Source of the DNA: Agapetus fuscipes
Lineage: Eukaryota > Arthropoda > Insecta > Trichoptera > Glossosomatidae
DNA: 64,000 bases
Assembly (NCBI GenBank): GCA_951799405.1
Contig: OX637337.1
Location: forward strand, 1,550,001 to 1,614,000
Reading direction: 5' to 3'
Positions 42,660-53,409 of this stretch are shown piece by piece. The translations under genes and the position numbers were made by a program. Within the stretch, counting starts at the first letter, position 1; every line of letters starts with the position of its first letter. Below the pieces are notes generated by a model. The model was not told the DNA's origin. It saw only the letters and a list, made by a program, of their open reading frames with translations, and made no database searches.

Positions 42660-42831
42660 CACCTTTCAGTGACCGGTCTTTGATAAAGACTTATGAATTT
42701 TTCAACCCAGCGAAGGGCACATTTTGAATTATAAATGGTATATTTTTGTGCTCCACCGGGATTCGAATCCACAACCTTCCATTTACGAGTCCAAAGTGTT
42801 GCCACTGGACTACGGACCGGTCCGTAGAAAT
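42660..42831 (-). repeat. T1 SINE 5' half joined to 5S sequence
   Basis: Intact tRNA head (box B 'gggattcgaatcc' reversed) and first body part. Its upstream end runs through a short linker into the 5S block at 42832. Confidence 0.85.
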
Positions 42832-42949
42832 GCCAACAACACACGGTGTACCTAAACGGTCACCCATCCAAGTAACATCCGCGCCCAATGTAGCTGAACT
42901 TCGGTGATCTGATGAGAATTGGTGCTTTCAACATGGTATTGTCGTTGAC
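42832..42949 (-). rRNA. 5S rRNA-derived sequence heading a T1 SINE
   Basis: 118 bp, end to end a 5S rRNA. The minus strand starts GTCAACGACAATACCATG, holds 'tcagatcaccgaag', the internal-promoter region 'gatgttacttggatgggtga' and ends 'caccgtgtgttgttggc'. By recall about three-quarters of positions match insect 5S. No T-run terminator follows. Instead 'atttctac' leads into the T1 tRNA head, so it is a SINE head or pseudogene rather than a working 5S gene. Its 5' terminal GTCAACGAC still pairs with the 3' GTTGTTGGC. Confidence 0.88.
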
Positions 42950-43258
42950 GTTAAAGTATTGATATTAGGGTATAGTTTATTCAAAGGCTATTTGAAAACT
43001 ACAAAACTGAAATAAACCCTTTATAAATGTTCTAAATGTAAATCAGAGTATTGTAACAAATACAATATTAGAAATAACGGTCTTTGAAAAATACAAAATT
43101 AGAATGACATTTCCAAGAAGAGCTCGTGTTACGTTTTTAACGATGTTTGTTTGCTACGAGTGCGAATCATATTGTAACACCCACATAAGAAAATACAGTT
43201 ATGTTTAAGAAATATTTTTCACAATAAAATCTCTTGTATCAAACTATTCGCAATGTAC

Positions 43259-43916
43259 TGTTATGTCAAAAGTAGATTATATAGGTGTACATCGTAGGTA
43301 GCAATAATTATAGGCCTAAGAAGTCTAGAATGGGAATAATCCTTTTATACTCTCGAATCTGGTAGAATGTGCTGGCAAATTGGCCCCTAGAGACTTCTAT
43401 CTCTGAAGGGGCTGTCCATATATTACGTCATTCGCATTAAGGGGGGGGAGTCTGGTCTGCGGATGATGGCAAATGATGTACGAGTACCAAAAGTGACGTC
43501 GTTCTTGTAAATACCAATTTCTACAGAATATACAAAATAATATGTAAGTAATATAACATTATTAATTATTATGCTAATCCATCATTATAGCACGAGGGGG
43601 AGGGGGGGTCATTAAGGGTCATAATGACTATAGGATGATTGTAGGGGGGGGGGGGGTCGAAAATCGGCCAAATCGATGACGTAATTTATGGACGGCCCCG
43701 AAGTATATAGGCGCAAAGTTGGATACAGGAGAGCAGATATATAGTTGCCTTTGATTGAAGAGTGTGTGAGGTGCTGAACTGTGAAAATAAATTTGAGTTG
43801 CTAAAAATGTGTTAAAAATAATTGTAAATTATAAAATAAATTAAGTGAAAATAAATATCCCGAAAGAAGACCAGTATGTTTTAATTTAGAGACTTTCCGA
43901 ACCCAAAAACACTACA
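43259..43916. repeat. Solo LTR, second family, with nested MITE
   Basis: Starts TGTTATGTC, ends CACTACA, and is flanked by 'gtac' (43255-43258 and 43917-43920). Without the MITE (43408-43699) and its 3-bp duplication it is about 363 bp and collinear with 36733-37215, lacking an internal segment of that copy. Confidence 0.78.
43408..43699. mobile_element. 292-bp MITE, second copy
   Basis: Termini GGGGCTGTCCATATATTACG / ACGTAATTTATGGACGGCCCC-type with duplication 'gaa' (43405-43407, 43700-43702). The uninterrupted target is visible in the sister LTR near 36995. Confidence 0.88.
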
Positions 43917-43920
43917 GTAC

Positions 43921-44217
43921 AATGGTTGATGGCCTGTGGACTCAACGGGCGTCAGCAAATTGAAGATGGCGGAGCGTAAGCAGCTGTTCGGCGAACCATA
44001 CATTTTGTATGGACAATATTTATAAAGTGAACATCTGTTTACCCACCACCATGTTTTATTGTTCGCTATCTACAAATACATAATAGCAGTCGTCTTTTTC
44101 ACGTATTTAAGTGTAGCTCTTTAGTTTAGCGTCATAAAATAAAATGTGAATAGTAATGCAATACACCAACCTAGTGAACCTATATTTTCCATGTCAAATA
44201 TCAGGTTTTAACATAAA
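43921..44217. other. No confident feature
   Basis: Starts with 'ggactcaacgggcgtcagc' and 'agatggcggagcgtaagcag', which weakly recalls MITE B internal sequence; otherwise nothing. Confidence 0.35.
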
Positions 44218-44460
44218 AATCTAAGTTGCAAAAATCTGTTTACATATAAATTCATTTTACATGCATGCCCACAATTAGACACGTGCTAATTCGCGCTTAC
44301 AAATGCTGCATGTTTACTAACAAATTAAAATCCAAGCCTCAAATGAACATAAGACCTGCATTTTTTGGGGTCCTTCCCTGAAACAAGGGTGACATTGGCA
44401 AAGTGAATATTTTTTTACAGCATGGGTGGTCAGCGTTATAGCAACTTATAAGTTAAGGTA
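44218..44460 (-). repeat. S1 module
   Basis: Full except the tail repeats. Confidence 0.8.
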
Positions 44461-44559
44461 TATTTGTTTTTTATGAATAAATATTATTAAAAAATAACCG
44501 AATGCTACTTGTAAACATGGGTTCAAAGCTATTGTTAAGAGGACCTAATAAAAGTCTAA

Positions 44560-44802
44560 CGGGGCTATTCTTAGACATTTTACTCGCCCGTTGAGCCCAC
44601 GCTTTGACAAACTAATGATGCATTTGTATGAAGACATGTTAATCCAAGATGGCCGCAAGTGAACAGCTGATTACAGTCTTTATACAAAAAGTACCAAAAT
44701 TCGGTAGGTAAGAATGACCGTGGTCATGAAACTTCCAGGCGAGGCATCATAAGTTTGTCAAAGCGTGGGCTCAACGGGCGACTAAAATGTCTAAGAATAG
44801 CG
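44560..44802. mobile_element. MITE B
   Basis: 243 bp with inverted ends of about 50 bp (CGGGGCTATTCTTAGACATT; 'gttgagcccacgctttgac' / 'gtcaaagcgtgggctcaac') and 3-bp duplication 'taa'. The right tip has lost CCC. Confidence 0.87.
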
Positions 44803-44805
44803 TAA

Positions 44806-45449
44806 GAGTCACTACTTTTATTTCAAACATACACTCTAGTCAAATTACACCATCTTGTTAGCTCGGCCATAGCGCCGGCAGATTGTCGAGCAAATCATTT
44901 AACGCACATTCGCTAAAAATAAGTTAATGAACGAAAACAAGACAAATCTAGTTGATTTTTGATTTTTTAAAAAGAGACTGAATGTTTTTTTACAGGCCTT
45001 CAACTCCAGGAATGACTTTTTAATTAGTTGAGGCCAAATCAATTAACAAATTTAAATTACAAAAAAAAAAAAACACGATAGGTAGGTACTTACAATTTAA
45101 GGAAAATCCCTTTTATTTAAACACGGAACTTTTATATTGACATTATTAAAATATTTTTACGCATATTTGTAAGGATACACAAGTAAGATATAAAACAATA
45201 TTTTTTAAAATTTTTGTAAGACGTCAAATTTATGTTTTTTGACACAAAAACACAATATTTTAGCGTACTTCTTTCTTAGAGAATAGCTAAAAAATAAGAC
45301 TGTTTATTTTATTTTTTAAAAATATGTTTTATAACATAGATAATTTTTTTATCTCTAACAAGGCCAGTACACTAAGTACAAAGCCATATATTTAAACTCA
45401 AGTATTGCTTTTCACGAAAAACGTATCGAAATTAAAACGCACACACGAC
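44806..45449. other. AT-rich stretch, no gene
   Basis: No feature. Confidence 0.45.
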
Positions 45450-45621
45450 GTCACTCCAGTGCTTGTTTGGCTCATACACCATTTTAATCAAATATGATTT
45501 TAAAATAAAATTGTTGAAAGAATCACATTCTACACAATCTGAGCCAAGTAAAAAACGTAAGACACGATAATGTTAGAGTTGTTTTAAATATTTTTTAGAA
45601 TAAATTTCCAGCATTTTTAAG
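45450..45621. mobile_element. MITE A, left part
   Basis: Left terminus and centre present; the right part is replaced by LINE A. Confidence 0.65.
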
Positions 45622-45765
45622 ACGAATGAATGGGATATCTAGAGTCATAATAAAAGGAGAGATTGACTGAAAAAGGTGATGACTCTGGATGAAATCAAAT
45701 AAGTATCTAAGGATGGAAAAAATTGGCGGTTGATCTGTAAGACTAAGGCTGTAGGTACAAATTCT
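45622..45765 (+). pseudogene. LINE A 3' coding remnant
   Basis: 'gagtcataataaaaggag', 'aaaaaggtgatgactctgg' and 'attggcggttgatctgtaa' correspond to the SHNKRR..KKVMTLE..WRLIC codons, frameshifted. Confidence 0.7.
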
Positions 45766-45865
45766 AATTGTCATTTGTTATAGATATTGTACAGATTTTA
45801 ATTTTATTATTTTACTTAGTGGTTGGTTATTTCATAAACATAGTTTCACTGTAATTAATTGTTTG

Positions 45866-46080
45866 TGATCCTTGATTGATATTATGTTGGTATTAGGCTG
45901 AACACCCATAATATAAAAATGGTTCATTTAGAAATGTCCCCTTGTTTTAAGGAATGCTGGCAAGAGTTGCTGGGCTTATGTTCATTTGAGATTGGGTTTT
46001 TTATGTCTACTTGTGGGAATGCATTTAATTCGAATCTTAAATGTAATAAATTATATGCAACTTGGACTAGATTATAGATA
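45866..46080 (+). repeat. S1 module with central deletion
   Basis: The part between 'ttgggttttttatg' and 'tctacttgtgggaatgc' is missing. Confidence 0.75.
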
Positions 46081-46084
46081 GCCC

Positions 46085-46340
46085 CGTCATCTTAGTGATT
46101 GTTTATCTTATCTCCAAAAGAGGTAATTGAACAATGTTTGTATGTGCACTGGATCAATGTGTCATGAAAACTGGAAATGGATTTTACAAATATTTAAAAC
46201 AATTCTCACATTATCGTGTTTTCATATTTTTTTAATAACACATATTATGTATAATGTGATTCTTAAGAAAATTTCATTGAAAGGTCATCTTTGAATCAAA
46301 TGGTGGATAAGCCAAACAAGCACTGCGGGGGGCGATACGC
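46085..46340. mobile_element. MITE A
   Basis: Full length, 'cgtcatcttagtgattgttt' to 'caaacaagcactgcgggg'. The flanking duplication is not clear. A further terminus relic lies at 46577-46625. Confidence 0.75.
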
Positions 46341-46849
46341 TGTGGTTGAGTTTTAGTGCTTTTTTTAAACTTAAGTACAAAGTATGTGTTACGCATTTCG
46401 AAACTGTTATCAGTTAGACAGTTTTGATTCAAATTATCTTTTCAAGTATATGAAATATACAATTTAAGTGTTAGTAAATTTGGGCGAATGTCACGTTTAC
46501 ATACAATGTTTTATTAACAATTTGTAATGATAAAATGCTTACGTTATTCTTGAATTATGTAAGATTACAAATCGCTGCTTTAGTTCTTGTTTGCCGTATA
46601 GACCATTCAGCAAATTTTACTGGAGCAATGTTTTTGTGTTTGGTTATTGTAATTGACGTAATCGTAATTTAATTACCTATTTTACCGAAAGTACTGTAGG
46701 TTTTCCGTTATAATAATCCATAGAATTCATTATAATTTTACGTTTAAAACTAAAAAAAAAAGCGTTTTAAAATGGATATGAATAAACAACGCAACGAAAA
46801 TTACGTAAAGTGGAGATACGGCAAAATATCGAACTTTGACCGGACGCTT

Positions 46850-47045
46850 GCGGCAATATTTTAGTGCTTGTTTGGCGTAAGCGCCAAAATACATATAACA
46901 TACAACAATGTGTCGGTGTGACGTCATGCCCACGCGCGTCTGGGATTGGCTTACAATTATTGTAGATGACGTAGTCACGCATGCGCCTCCAGCAATTAGT
47001 GGAGGTATGCAGAATGTGTTCCTTTCACTCTGTGAACCACTAAAC
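46850..47045 (-). promoter_or_regulatory. GC-richer block with CRE-like palindrome, candidate promoter
   Basis: Contains TGACGTCA-type 'gtgacgtcatgcc' (46918-46930), a second 'gatgacgtagtcac' and a CCAAT box on the minus strand (near 46933). It shows no similarity to the repeat families here. The orientation would suit a minus-strand gene such as the receptor, but 23 kb separates them. Purely suggestive. Confidence 0.25.
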
Positions 47046-47094
47046 CCCAACAAATATAATTTATATTTATTTAAACGGGTTATATATAATAATA

Positions 47095-47400
47095 ATAATA
47101 TTAGGATGATTTATTTGGGGAGCGCTGTTTTTGTGTGTATCACACCTCAAGAGCCCTCAGCGAGCTTTGTCGTCGCTGTAAAAAAGCGCCAATTCTCAAG
47201 CAAGACCCAGTTGTTGTAAGGTTGGAAGGACCTTTCAGTCACCGGTCATTGGCAAAGGTTTATGAATTTTTCAACCCATCGAAGAGCACATTTGGAAATA
47301 AAAATGGTATATTTTGTGCTCCGCCGGGATTCGAATCCACAACCTTCCTTTTTACGAGTTCGAAGTGTTGCCACTGGACTACGGACCGGTCCAAGAACGT
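47095..47400 (-). repeat. T1 SINE, full, (AAT)n tail
   Basis: From 'taataataatattaggatg' to 'actacggaccggtccaag'. Confidence 0.88.
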
Positions 47401-47402
47401 TG

Positions 47403-47630
47403 GTATAAGGTTTACCACCCAAACTGTAAACAAAAATTTCACTTAGCCAGTGTCACCCCTCTTTCAGGGAAGCTCGGCAAGAGTTTTCACGGCCTATGTT
47501 CATTTGAGATTGGGTTTTTATGTTATAAGTCCACAAGCGGCATGTGTAAGCGCGAACATTTTTGTGTCTGCTTATAGAAATGCATTTAATATTTTAAATG
47601 TAATATATCTCTGCAACTTAGAGTATAGAT
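47403..47630 (+). repeat. S1 module
   Basis: From 'ttggtataaggtttaccacc' to 'ctgcaacttagagtatag'. Confidence 0.82.
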
Positions 47631-47639
47631 ACATAGGTA

Positions 47640-48150
47640 GAAACACTGTTGAGTTTTTACTTTTTTGTACATATTATAAATTATAAAGAATTTCGGTCTG
47701 TAAAATAGAACTGTGACGTTTGTCCGCCGAGAAATATACAAATTTTCTTTTTTTACCGAGTTTATTTATTCATAGAGTAAATGAAAGAATTTGATAAAGC
47801 TAAAAGGATTGTGAAAAAAAATCTCAAACCTGAAAAAACTGATGTTGGTATTTCAATCCAAACTACACTGAATTTTAAAATTGGTACGGAGTTCAATTTT
47901 TTTTTACAGCCTCGTTAGGTAATTGGCTACAGTCCATTCTTTTTTTGGCATCCACTATTCGATGAGGTAAAATATTGCAGGGCTTAGAGAGTCGTGAGGG
48001 AATTTTTCATCGTACAAAATTATACCCGAAATACTGAGCCCTCAGTCACGTTCTTCAAGAACTGCGACAAAACCTGGGCCAAGAGTTGAGTCGCTGTAAA
48101 GTGTACGTGAAATAAATGGTAAGTGAAAAGTGTACCTGGTAAGTGTTAAA
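47640..48150. other. No recognisable feature
   Basis: AT-rich DNA. Confidence 0.45.
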
Positions 48151-48154
48151 TAGT

Positions 48155-48422
48155 AAGTCTAAATCTAAATCTAAATCTAAGCTGCAAAGATATGTATCAC
48201 TTGAGATTCATATTAAATGCATTCCCACAAGCAGACATGCATAATTTCGCGCTTACACATGCCGCATGTGGACCTACAATATAAAAAACCCAATCTCAAA
48301 TGAACATAAGCCCTGCAACTCTTGCCGACCTTCCCTGAAGCAGGGGTGACATTGGCAAAGTGAACCATTTTTTACAGTATGGGTGGTCAGCCGCATACCA
48401 ACCTATCAGTCAAGGAGTAGTT
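48155..48422 (-). repeat. S1 module, full, (CTAAAT)n tail
   Basis: Very similar to 10008-10240, including the shared 'ccctgaagcaggggtgac' variant. Confidence 0.88.
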
Positions 48423-48451
48423 AATCAGTAAAGAGTAGGAATCAGTTAAGG

Positions 48452-48545
48452 AATGACTCTGGATATCCCATTCATTCGCTATTTCGAAAATTTGGTCCAT
48501 CCATACCTTTCTCGGTCTTCCTCTTCCACGACATCCATCAATTTA
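48452..48545 (-). pseudogene. LINE A coding fragment
   Basis: Reverse of the GRGRPRKVWMDQI..EIANEWDIQS codons ('cctttctcggtcttcctctt'). Confidence 0.7.
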
Positions 48546-48596
48546 TTGCAGTGGTAAGTGGTAAGTGTTAAATGATAAGTGGTAACATTGGTTACA

Positions 48597-48747
48597 AAAT
48601 TAAAACAAACCTCACATGAATATAAACCTTGCAACTCCTACCGCCCTTCCCTGAAACTACCCTGCGTGGTATTGGCAAAAGTGAAACAAGTTCTTACAGC
48701 AAAGATTTCAGCCTCATATACCAACCAATCAGTCAAGAAACATTTAA
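48597..48747 (-). repeat. S1 module, 5' half
   Basis: Older subfamily resembling 17962-18114. The DNA from 48750 to 49180 has no feature. Confidence 0.65.
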
Positions 48748-49181
48748 GAGACAAAAATAGTCAAAAAGGCTTTTCTAAACTTTCATGTAAAATTGTTCAA
48801 GTATTTATTTTATAAAACTACTGACTTTGTGAACGAGTTTCCGATATAAAAAGTAAGTGAAATTCATTACACTATTGTGTACTTAGGTACAGTATTACAA
48901 AAAAGGTATTAAAACTAATACAGCGATCTTGGTGAGCGTTTTAGTTACAATAGATTTTTCTTAAAAAATTCTATGTGTCGAGTTTTAACATATTTTTTTA
49001 TACTAGGGTCACAGAAGGCAATCACCATGGTAAAGAAATATATCCGAACTGAATGTTTAATAGGCTACCCTAGAGAGGACAAAAAAAAACACTTTGGTCT
49101 TTTTGTATTTGCAATCAGCCTCCTATACGCAACGATCGCGTAAACAGAAAAATGTATGAACACGTAAACAGCGCCTCTAGT

Positions 49182-49425
49182 TTTTTTTTTTAAGAAACCC
49201 TGGGCGGGAGACTTTCTAGATTCTAGAGACTCTAGGGGTCTATGACACTTGTTGTAGTGCCGCAGAGGTGTACGAGCTTGGTCGTCGCTACAAAGCGCCA
49301 ATACTCAAGCAAGACCCAGTTGCTGTAAGGCTGGATGGACCTTTGCTGACCGGTCATTGGTAAAGGTTTATGAATTTTTCAACCCAGCGAAGAGCAAACT
49401 TTGAAAATATAAATGGTATATTTTT
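49182..49425 (-). repeat. T1b SINE, head missing
   Basis: CR1-like tail at 49190-49266, T1 body after the same junction as 30266. It is head-to-head with the next T1, so 49260-49640 is a large inverted repeat. Confidence 0.82.
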
Positions 49426-49426
49426 A

Positions 49427-49655
49427 GTTGCCCGTAGTTCCGTGGTAACACTTCAGACTCTGAATAGGTTGTGGGTTCGATTCCCGACGGAGCACAAAAA
49501 AATTATTATGGATATTTTCAAATTTGCTCTTCGCTGGGTTGAAAAATTCATAAAACCTTTACCAATGGCCGGTCACCAAAGGTCCATGCAGCCTTACAGC
49601 AACTGGGTCTTGCTTGAGAATTGGCGCTTTGTAGCGATGACGATCAAGCTCGTAA
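49427..49655 (+). repeat. T1 SINE, 3' truncated, fused to T2
   Basis: tRNA head ('cccgtagttccgtgg', 'gggttcgattcccgacgg') and body to 'atcaagctcgtaaaaagg'. Confidence 0.8.
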
Positions 49656-49659
49656 AAAG

Positions 49660-49775
49660 GTCGATAGCTCAATTGGTAGAATGCTTGCATTCCATGCCGA
49701 GAGCAATGGTTCGATCTCAAGGTTTACTCAGCCTTCACAAGAAATGAGAACAAGCCCCCCGGGAGCATACAATAT
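49660..49775 (+). repeat. T2 SINE, internal deletion
   Basis: tRNA head ('tcgatagctcaattggtag'), then a jump to 'ggtttactcagccttcac'. The same 'aaaaaggtcgatagctcaat' start recurs at 55905. Confidence 0.75.
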
Positions 49776-49799
49776 GAAAAGTGCGGTTAAAAGCTGTGG

Positions 49800-49900
49800 A
49801 AAGAGAGCCTGACGGATTCGAACCCGCGCTTTTTTTTATTTTAAACATGTTCTAATTAAATAACGCCATTTTACCCACCCAGCCATAACACTAATGTAAA
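49800..49900 (-). repeat. tRNA-like type II head, T3-related
   Basis: Minus strand has 'gtgttatggctgggtggg' and 'gcgcgggttcgaatccg' separated by a long AT insert. Confidence 0.45.
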
Positions 49901-49904
49901 CCAG

Positions 49905-50430
49905 TTTCAAAATAAGATTCTGTCAAAACAGCGCCTACCAAATAAATCACGGAGAATTCATTATTTGAAAAGTTTAAAAGGGCTTAGAAGTAATGGTTAG
50001 ATCACGTTTTGAAGACATGATAGTGAAAAGAAGAGATGTATGAAAAAAAACGTAATGGATATGATGGAAATGAAAGGGGTATGAAACATATAAAGAAATC
50101 AAACTTATCTATAGAGAATCTTTTATATTGAAAAGACGAGACCAAGGAGTAATAGAAAAAGCTTCGAGAAACGGAAAAAGACACATTTATCAAAGTGTAA
50201 TAGAAAATAACAAGAAGTGAATAAAAACACTCCTTTGATGTTAAACTACTGCCGGTCTTCTAAAATAGAAAAAAAATCGCTTTTATGGTATTATTTCACT
50301 ATTCTTAATTTGATGTTTTAAATATACCCACTGATTTATCTGTGTAAAAAAGTGTAAGTATCTATAAGGTTTAGTAGCTATTTTTCTTGTCTATACTAAA
50401 ATGCTATGTATTATTTGTATCACTTTACGT
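49905..50430. other. No confident feature
   Basis: 50040-50100 faintly resembles the LINE B MKKVMDMMEMKGV codons; otherwise AT-rich. Confidence 0.35.
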
Positions 50431-50431
50431 A

Positions 50432-50590
50432 TAGGTTGGTGTAAGGCTGACCACCCATGCTGTACAAAATGTTTTACTTTGCCAATGTCACGCTTGTTTC
50501 AGGGAAGGTCGGCAAAAGTTGCAGGGCTTATGTTCGTTAGAGGTTTTCATTTTGAATTCTAAGTACCTACACATTTTTATTGAAGTTTTT
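50432..50590 (+). repeat. S1 module, 5' part
   Basis: From 'ataggttggtgtaaggctg' to 'tacacattttta'. Confidence 0.75.
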
Positions 50591-50721
50591 TATGCTTAAG
50601 CGTTTTCGACTGAAATCTAGTCACTGTCCGGAGATGAAGAATTCTTCACATAATTGAATACCAATATTAGGAATAGAACCTTCGTAAGGTTTATTAACAT
50701 AATTTTCAAATTAAATTCTTT

Positions 50722-50968
50722 CGGGGCTATTCTTAGACATTTTATTAGTCGTCGGTTGAGCCCACGCTTTGACAAACTAATAGTGCCTGCGCTGGAAGTT
50801 TCAACAGCACGGTCATTCTTACCTATCGAATTTTGGTAATATTTGTATGAAGACAAATCAGCTGTTTACTTGCGGCCATCTTGGATTGACAGGTCTTCAT
50901 ACAAATGCATAATTAGTTTGTCAAAGCGTGGGCTCAACGGGCGACTAAAATGTCTAAGACTAGCCCCG
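50722..50968. mobile_element. MITE B, intact
   Basis: 247 bp with complete CGGGGCTA / TAGCCCCG tips and 3-bp duplication 'ttt' (50719-50721, 50969-50971). Confidence 0.88.
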
Positions 50969-50974
50969 TTTGTA

Positions 50975-51369
50975 TTTAACCTTAGTCGACTCCAGAAAAC
51001 GACTTGTTAGCAGTCGAAATCGCTTGAGCGGTACATACTCAAGTCGTGAAAACAAAAACCATTATTTTCGAAACGTTAATTCATATTTTTAAATGTGAAA
51101 TTTTACTTGGTAAATGTACAAGCATTAGAAAAGTCTGTAAGCTATTTTTGCAAAAGCTGACGTACCATTTCGTTCATTCAAAGTCTGCAATGACTTTAAT
51201 ACAAATTACAAGTCATTATTTAAATCTGACTTAGTTTAAAATCATTGAAAACAATTAATGAACACAACACAAACAATGACAAAGATTTGTTTAAATGATT
51301 TATAATTTTGATTGTTACATCATAAAATGATTTTTTTTCTTTTGAAATAATAAAGAAAATGTTTTTCTG
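50975..51369. other. No recognisable feature
   Basis: AT-rich DNA with a weak hammerhead-like relic near 51008-51035 ('gtcgaaatcgcttgagc'). Confidence 0.35.
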
Positions 51370-51702
51370 ATATAACCGTTCATAGTTGTGGACATGTCCA
51401 TGTATATATTGTGATTTATTGTTTTTAAAAAATGTAATTTGTCATGTATGTTCCTTGACTTATAGGTTGTTATGCGGCTGACCACCCATAATGTAAAAAA
51501 TGGTTCACTTTGCCAATGTCACCCCTACTTCAGGGAAGATCGGCAAGTGTTGCAAGGCTTATGTTCATTTGAGAGTTGGGTTTTTTTATATTGTAGGTCC
51601 ACATGCGTCATGTGTAAGCGCTAAATTATGCATGTCTGCTTGTGGGAATGCATTTTATATGAATCTCAAATGATACATATCTTTGCAGCTTAGATTTAGA
51701 TT
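51370..51702 (+). repeat. LINE A 3' UTR plus full S1
   Basis: UTR 51370-51449 ('ccatgtatatattgtgattt', 'taatttgtcatgtatgttcc') runs straight into S1. This second case supports S1 as the LINE 3' end. Confidence 0.85.
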
Positions 51703-51754
51703 TTGGCTGATCGCAAAAGTTACTGAATTCATGTTTTTTCTTCTTTTATAGTAA

Positions 51755-51815
51755 GCTGAAACATGCAGTATGTAAACGCGAAACTTACACGTGTTTGTTT
51801 TTGAGCGTACAATTT
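51755..51815 (+). repeat. S1 fragment
   Basis: 'aacatgcagtatgtaaacgc' to 'gtttttgagcgtac'. The DNA from 51816 to 52320 has no feature. Confidence 0.5.
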
Positions 51816-52324
51816 TTGTTACCTTTTTTTTGAAAATTTAAATAAAATATAGATTTAAAAATTAATAATTATCTGAACAAATCTCTCAAACCTCTGCAAT
51901 CTTTTGAATTTGTAATAAAACAAATTAAGATGTATTATTCAAATTCAAATTTCATTTAATTTTCATTATTTTCTTAGGAATTTTCGAGCTGCCGTATTGT
52001 GTATGTTTATTTTTCATTCAGAAAATGAATTAATTTATTATTAAACATTATTATTGCAAAAAAAAATGATGTGATTTTTGTAATATTCAAAAATATTCAT
52101 TGAAATAACAAGTTATTCTTTACGGGCCACAATGATTATTTTAACTTAAAAGGTCAATCAACTTTTATTTTTAATTTCACATTGATTGAATTCTGTGAAA
52201 CTTTCTAGAACTTTAATAAATTTTAATAAAACACTTATTTATTTTCACAATTAAATTAATTTTATTTAAGTTAATAATTATTAACGTTTTCGATCATCTT
52301 CAGGTAAGAATAATAAGTAAGAAT

Positions 52325-52412
52325 TAAACCTCAGGAGCTGGAGAGCCCTCATTTTAACTGAAGTTGTTGACGCAAGGCCGGCACGCTTACTTATAAAAAT
52401 AAATAGGTTCCA
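52325..52412 (+). repeat. T2 SINE internal fragment
   Basis: 'gagctggagagccctcatt' to 'aaataggttcca'. A T2 3' end also occurs at 52908-52966. Confidence 0.65.
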
Positions 52413-52905
52413 TCTAATCTAATCTAAGCTGCAAGGATATATATCATTTAAGATTTATATTAAATGCATTCCCACAAGCAGACATGTATAATTTCGCGCT
52501 AACACATGCCGCTTGTGGACCTACATTATAAATACCCAATCTCAAATGAACATAAGCCCTGCAACTCTTGCCGTCCTTTCCTGAAACAGGGGTGACATTG
52601 GCACAGTGAACCATTTTTTACAGTATGGGTGGTCAGCCGCATACCAACCTATAAGTCAAGGAACATACATGACAAATTACATTTTTTAAATCAATAAATA
52701 ATAATATATAGGTACATACATGGACATAAAAAAAAACTAAAACATAAAACCAATTTCACTTTAATAAACCCTAGCTGCCAACATTACAGATCAACCGCCA
52801 TTTCTTTCTATCCTTACATACTTCTTTCATTTCCTCCAGAGTCATAATCTTCTTCATACAAGCTCTTCTTTTATTATGACTCTGGACATTCCATTCATTC
52901 CATCC
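52413..52905 (-). repeat. LINE A 3' end: S1, UTR and C-terminal codons
   Basis: Same order as 15545-16020: S1 (to 52668), UTR, then the reverse of the SHNKRRACMKK..KDRKKWR codons, truncated at 52905. Confidence 0.87.
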
Positions 52906-53064
52906 CCCCCTAAAAGCCCTTCTGGGAAAACGTGGCAAGAAGTTACACTATTTGTGTAGCTTAGTAGATAGATATAATATTTTTACATAATTAATATTCT
53001 ACCGGTTACTATCATTAAATATTCATGGAATTTAAAATCGTATTTTTGTGAATACTGCCCAAGT

Positions 53065-53322
53065 CGTTAACTTAGTGCTTGTTTGTCGTATGTCCATCAG
53101 AGGTAATTTCACATGAGCGATGTTTGAATGTGTACTGGACCAATGTGTCTTATGAAAACAGGAAATTTATTTAAAAAATATTTAAGACAACTCTCACATT
53201 ATCGTGTTTTACGTTGTTTTCTTAGCTCATATTATGTAGAATGTGATTCTCGAGACAACTCAATTGAAAGGTCATAAATTTAAATCAAATGGCAGATAAG
53301 CCAAACTAGCACTGGGATGACG
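53065..53322. mobile_element. MITE A, intact
   Basis: 258 bp with duplication 'aagt' (53061-53064, 53323-53326). Confidence 0.87.
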
Positions 53323-53409
53323 AAGTGGCTATGCTAATCAGAAACCTTGAATATTCATTTCCTCTAGCACCTTGCGTTATAATATTTTGATAAGGTACCT
53401 ACATTTTTA

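Noticed and set aside
42832..42949. Functional 5S rRNA gene
   Set aside because: About a quarter of positions appear changed, there is no T-run terminator, and it runs directly into a SINE.
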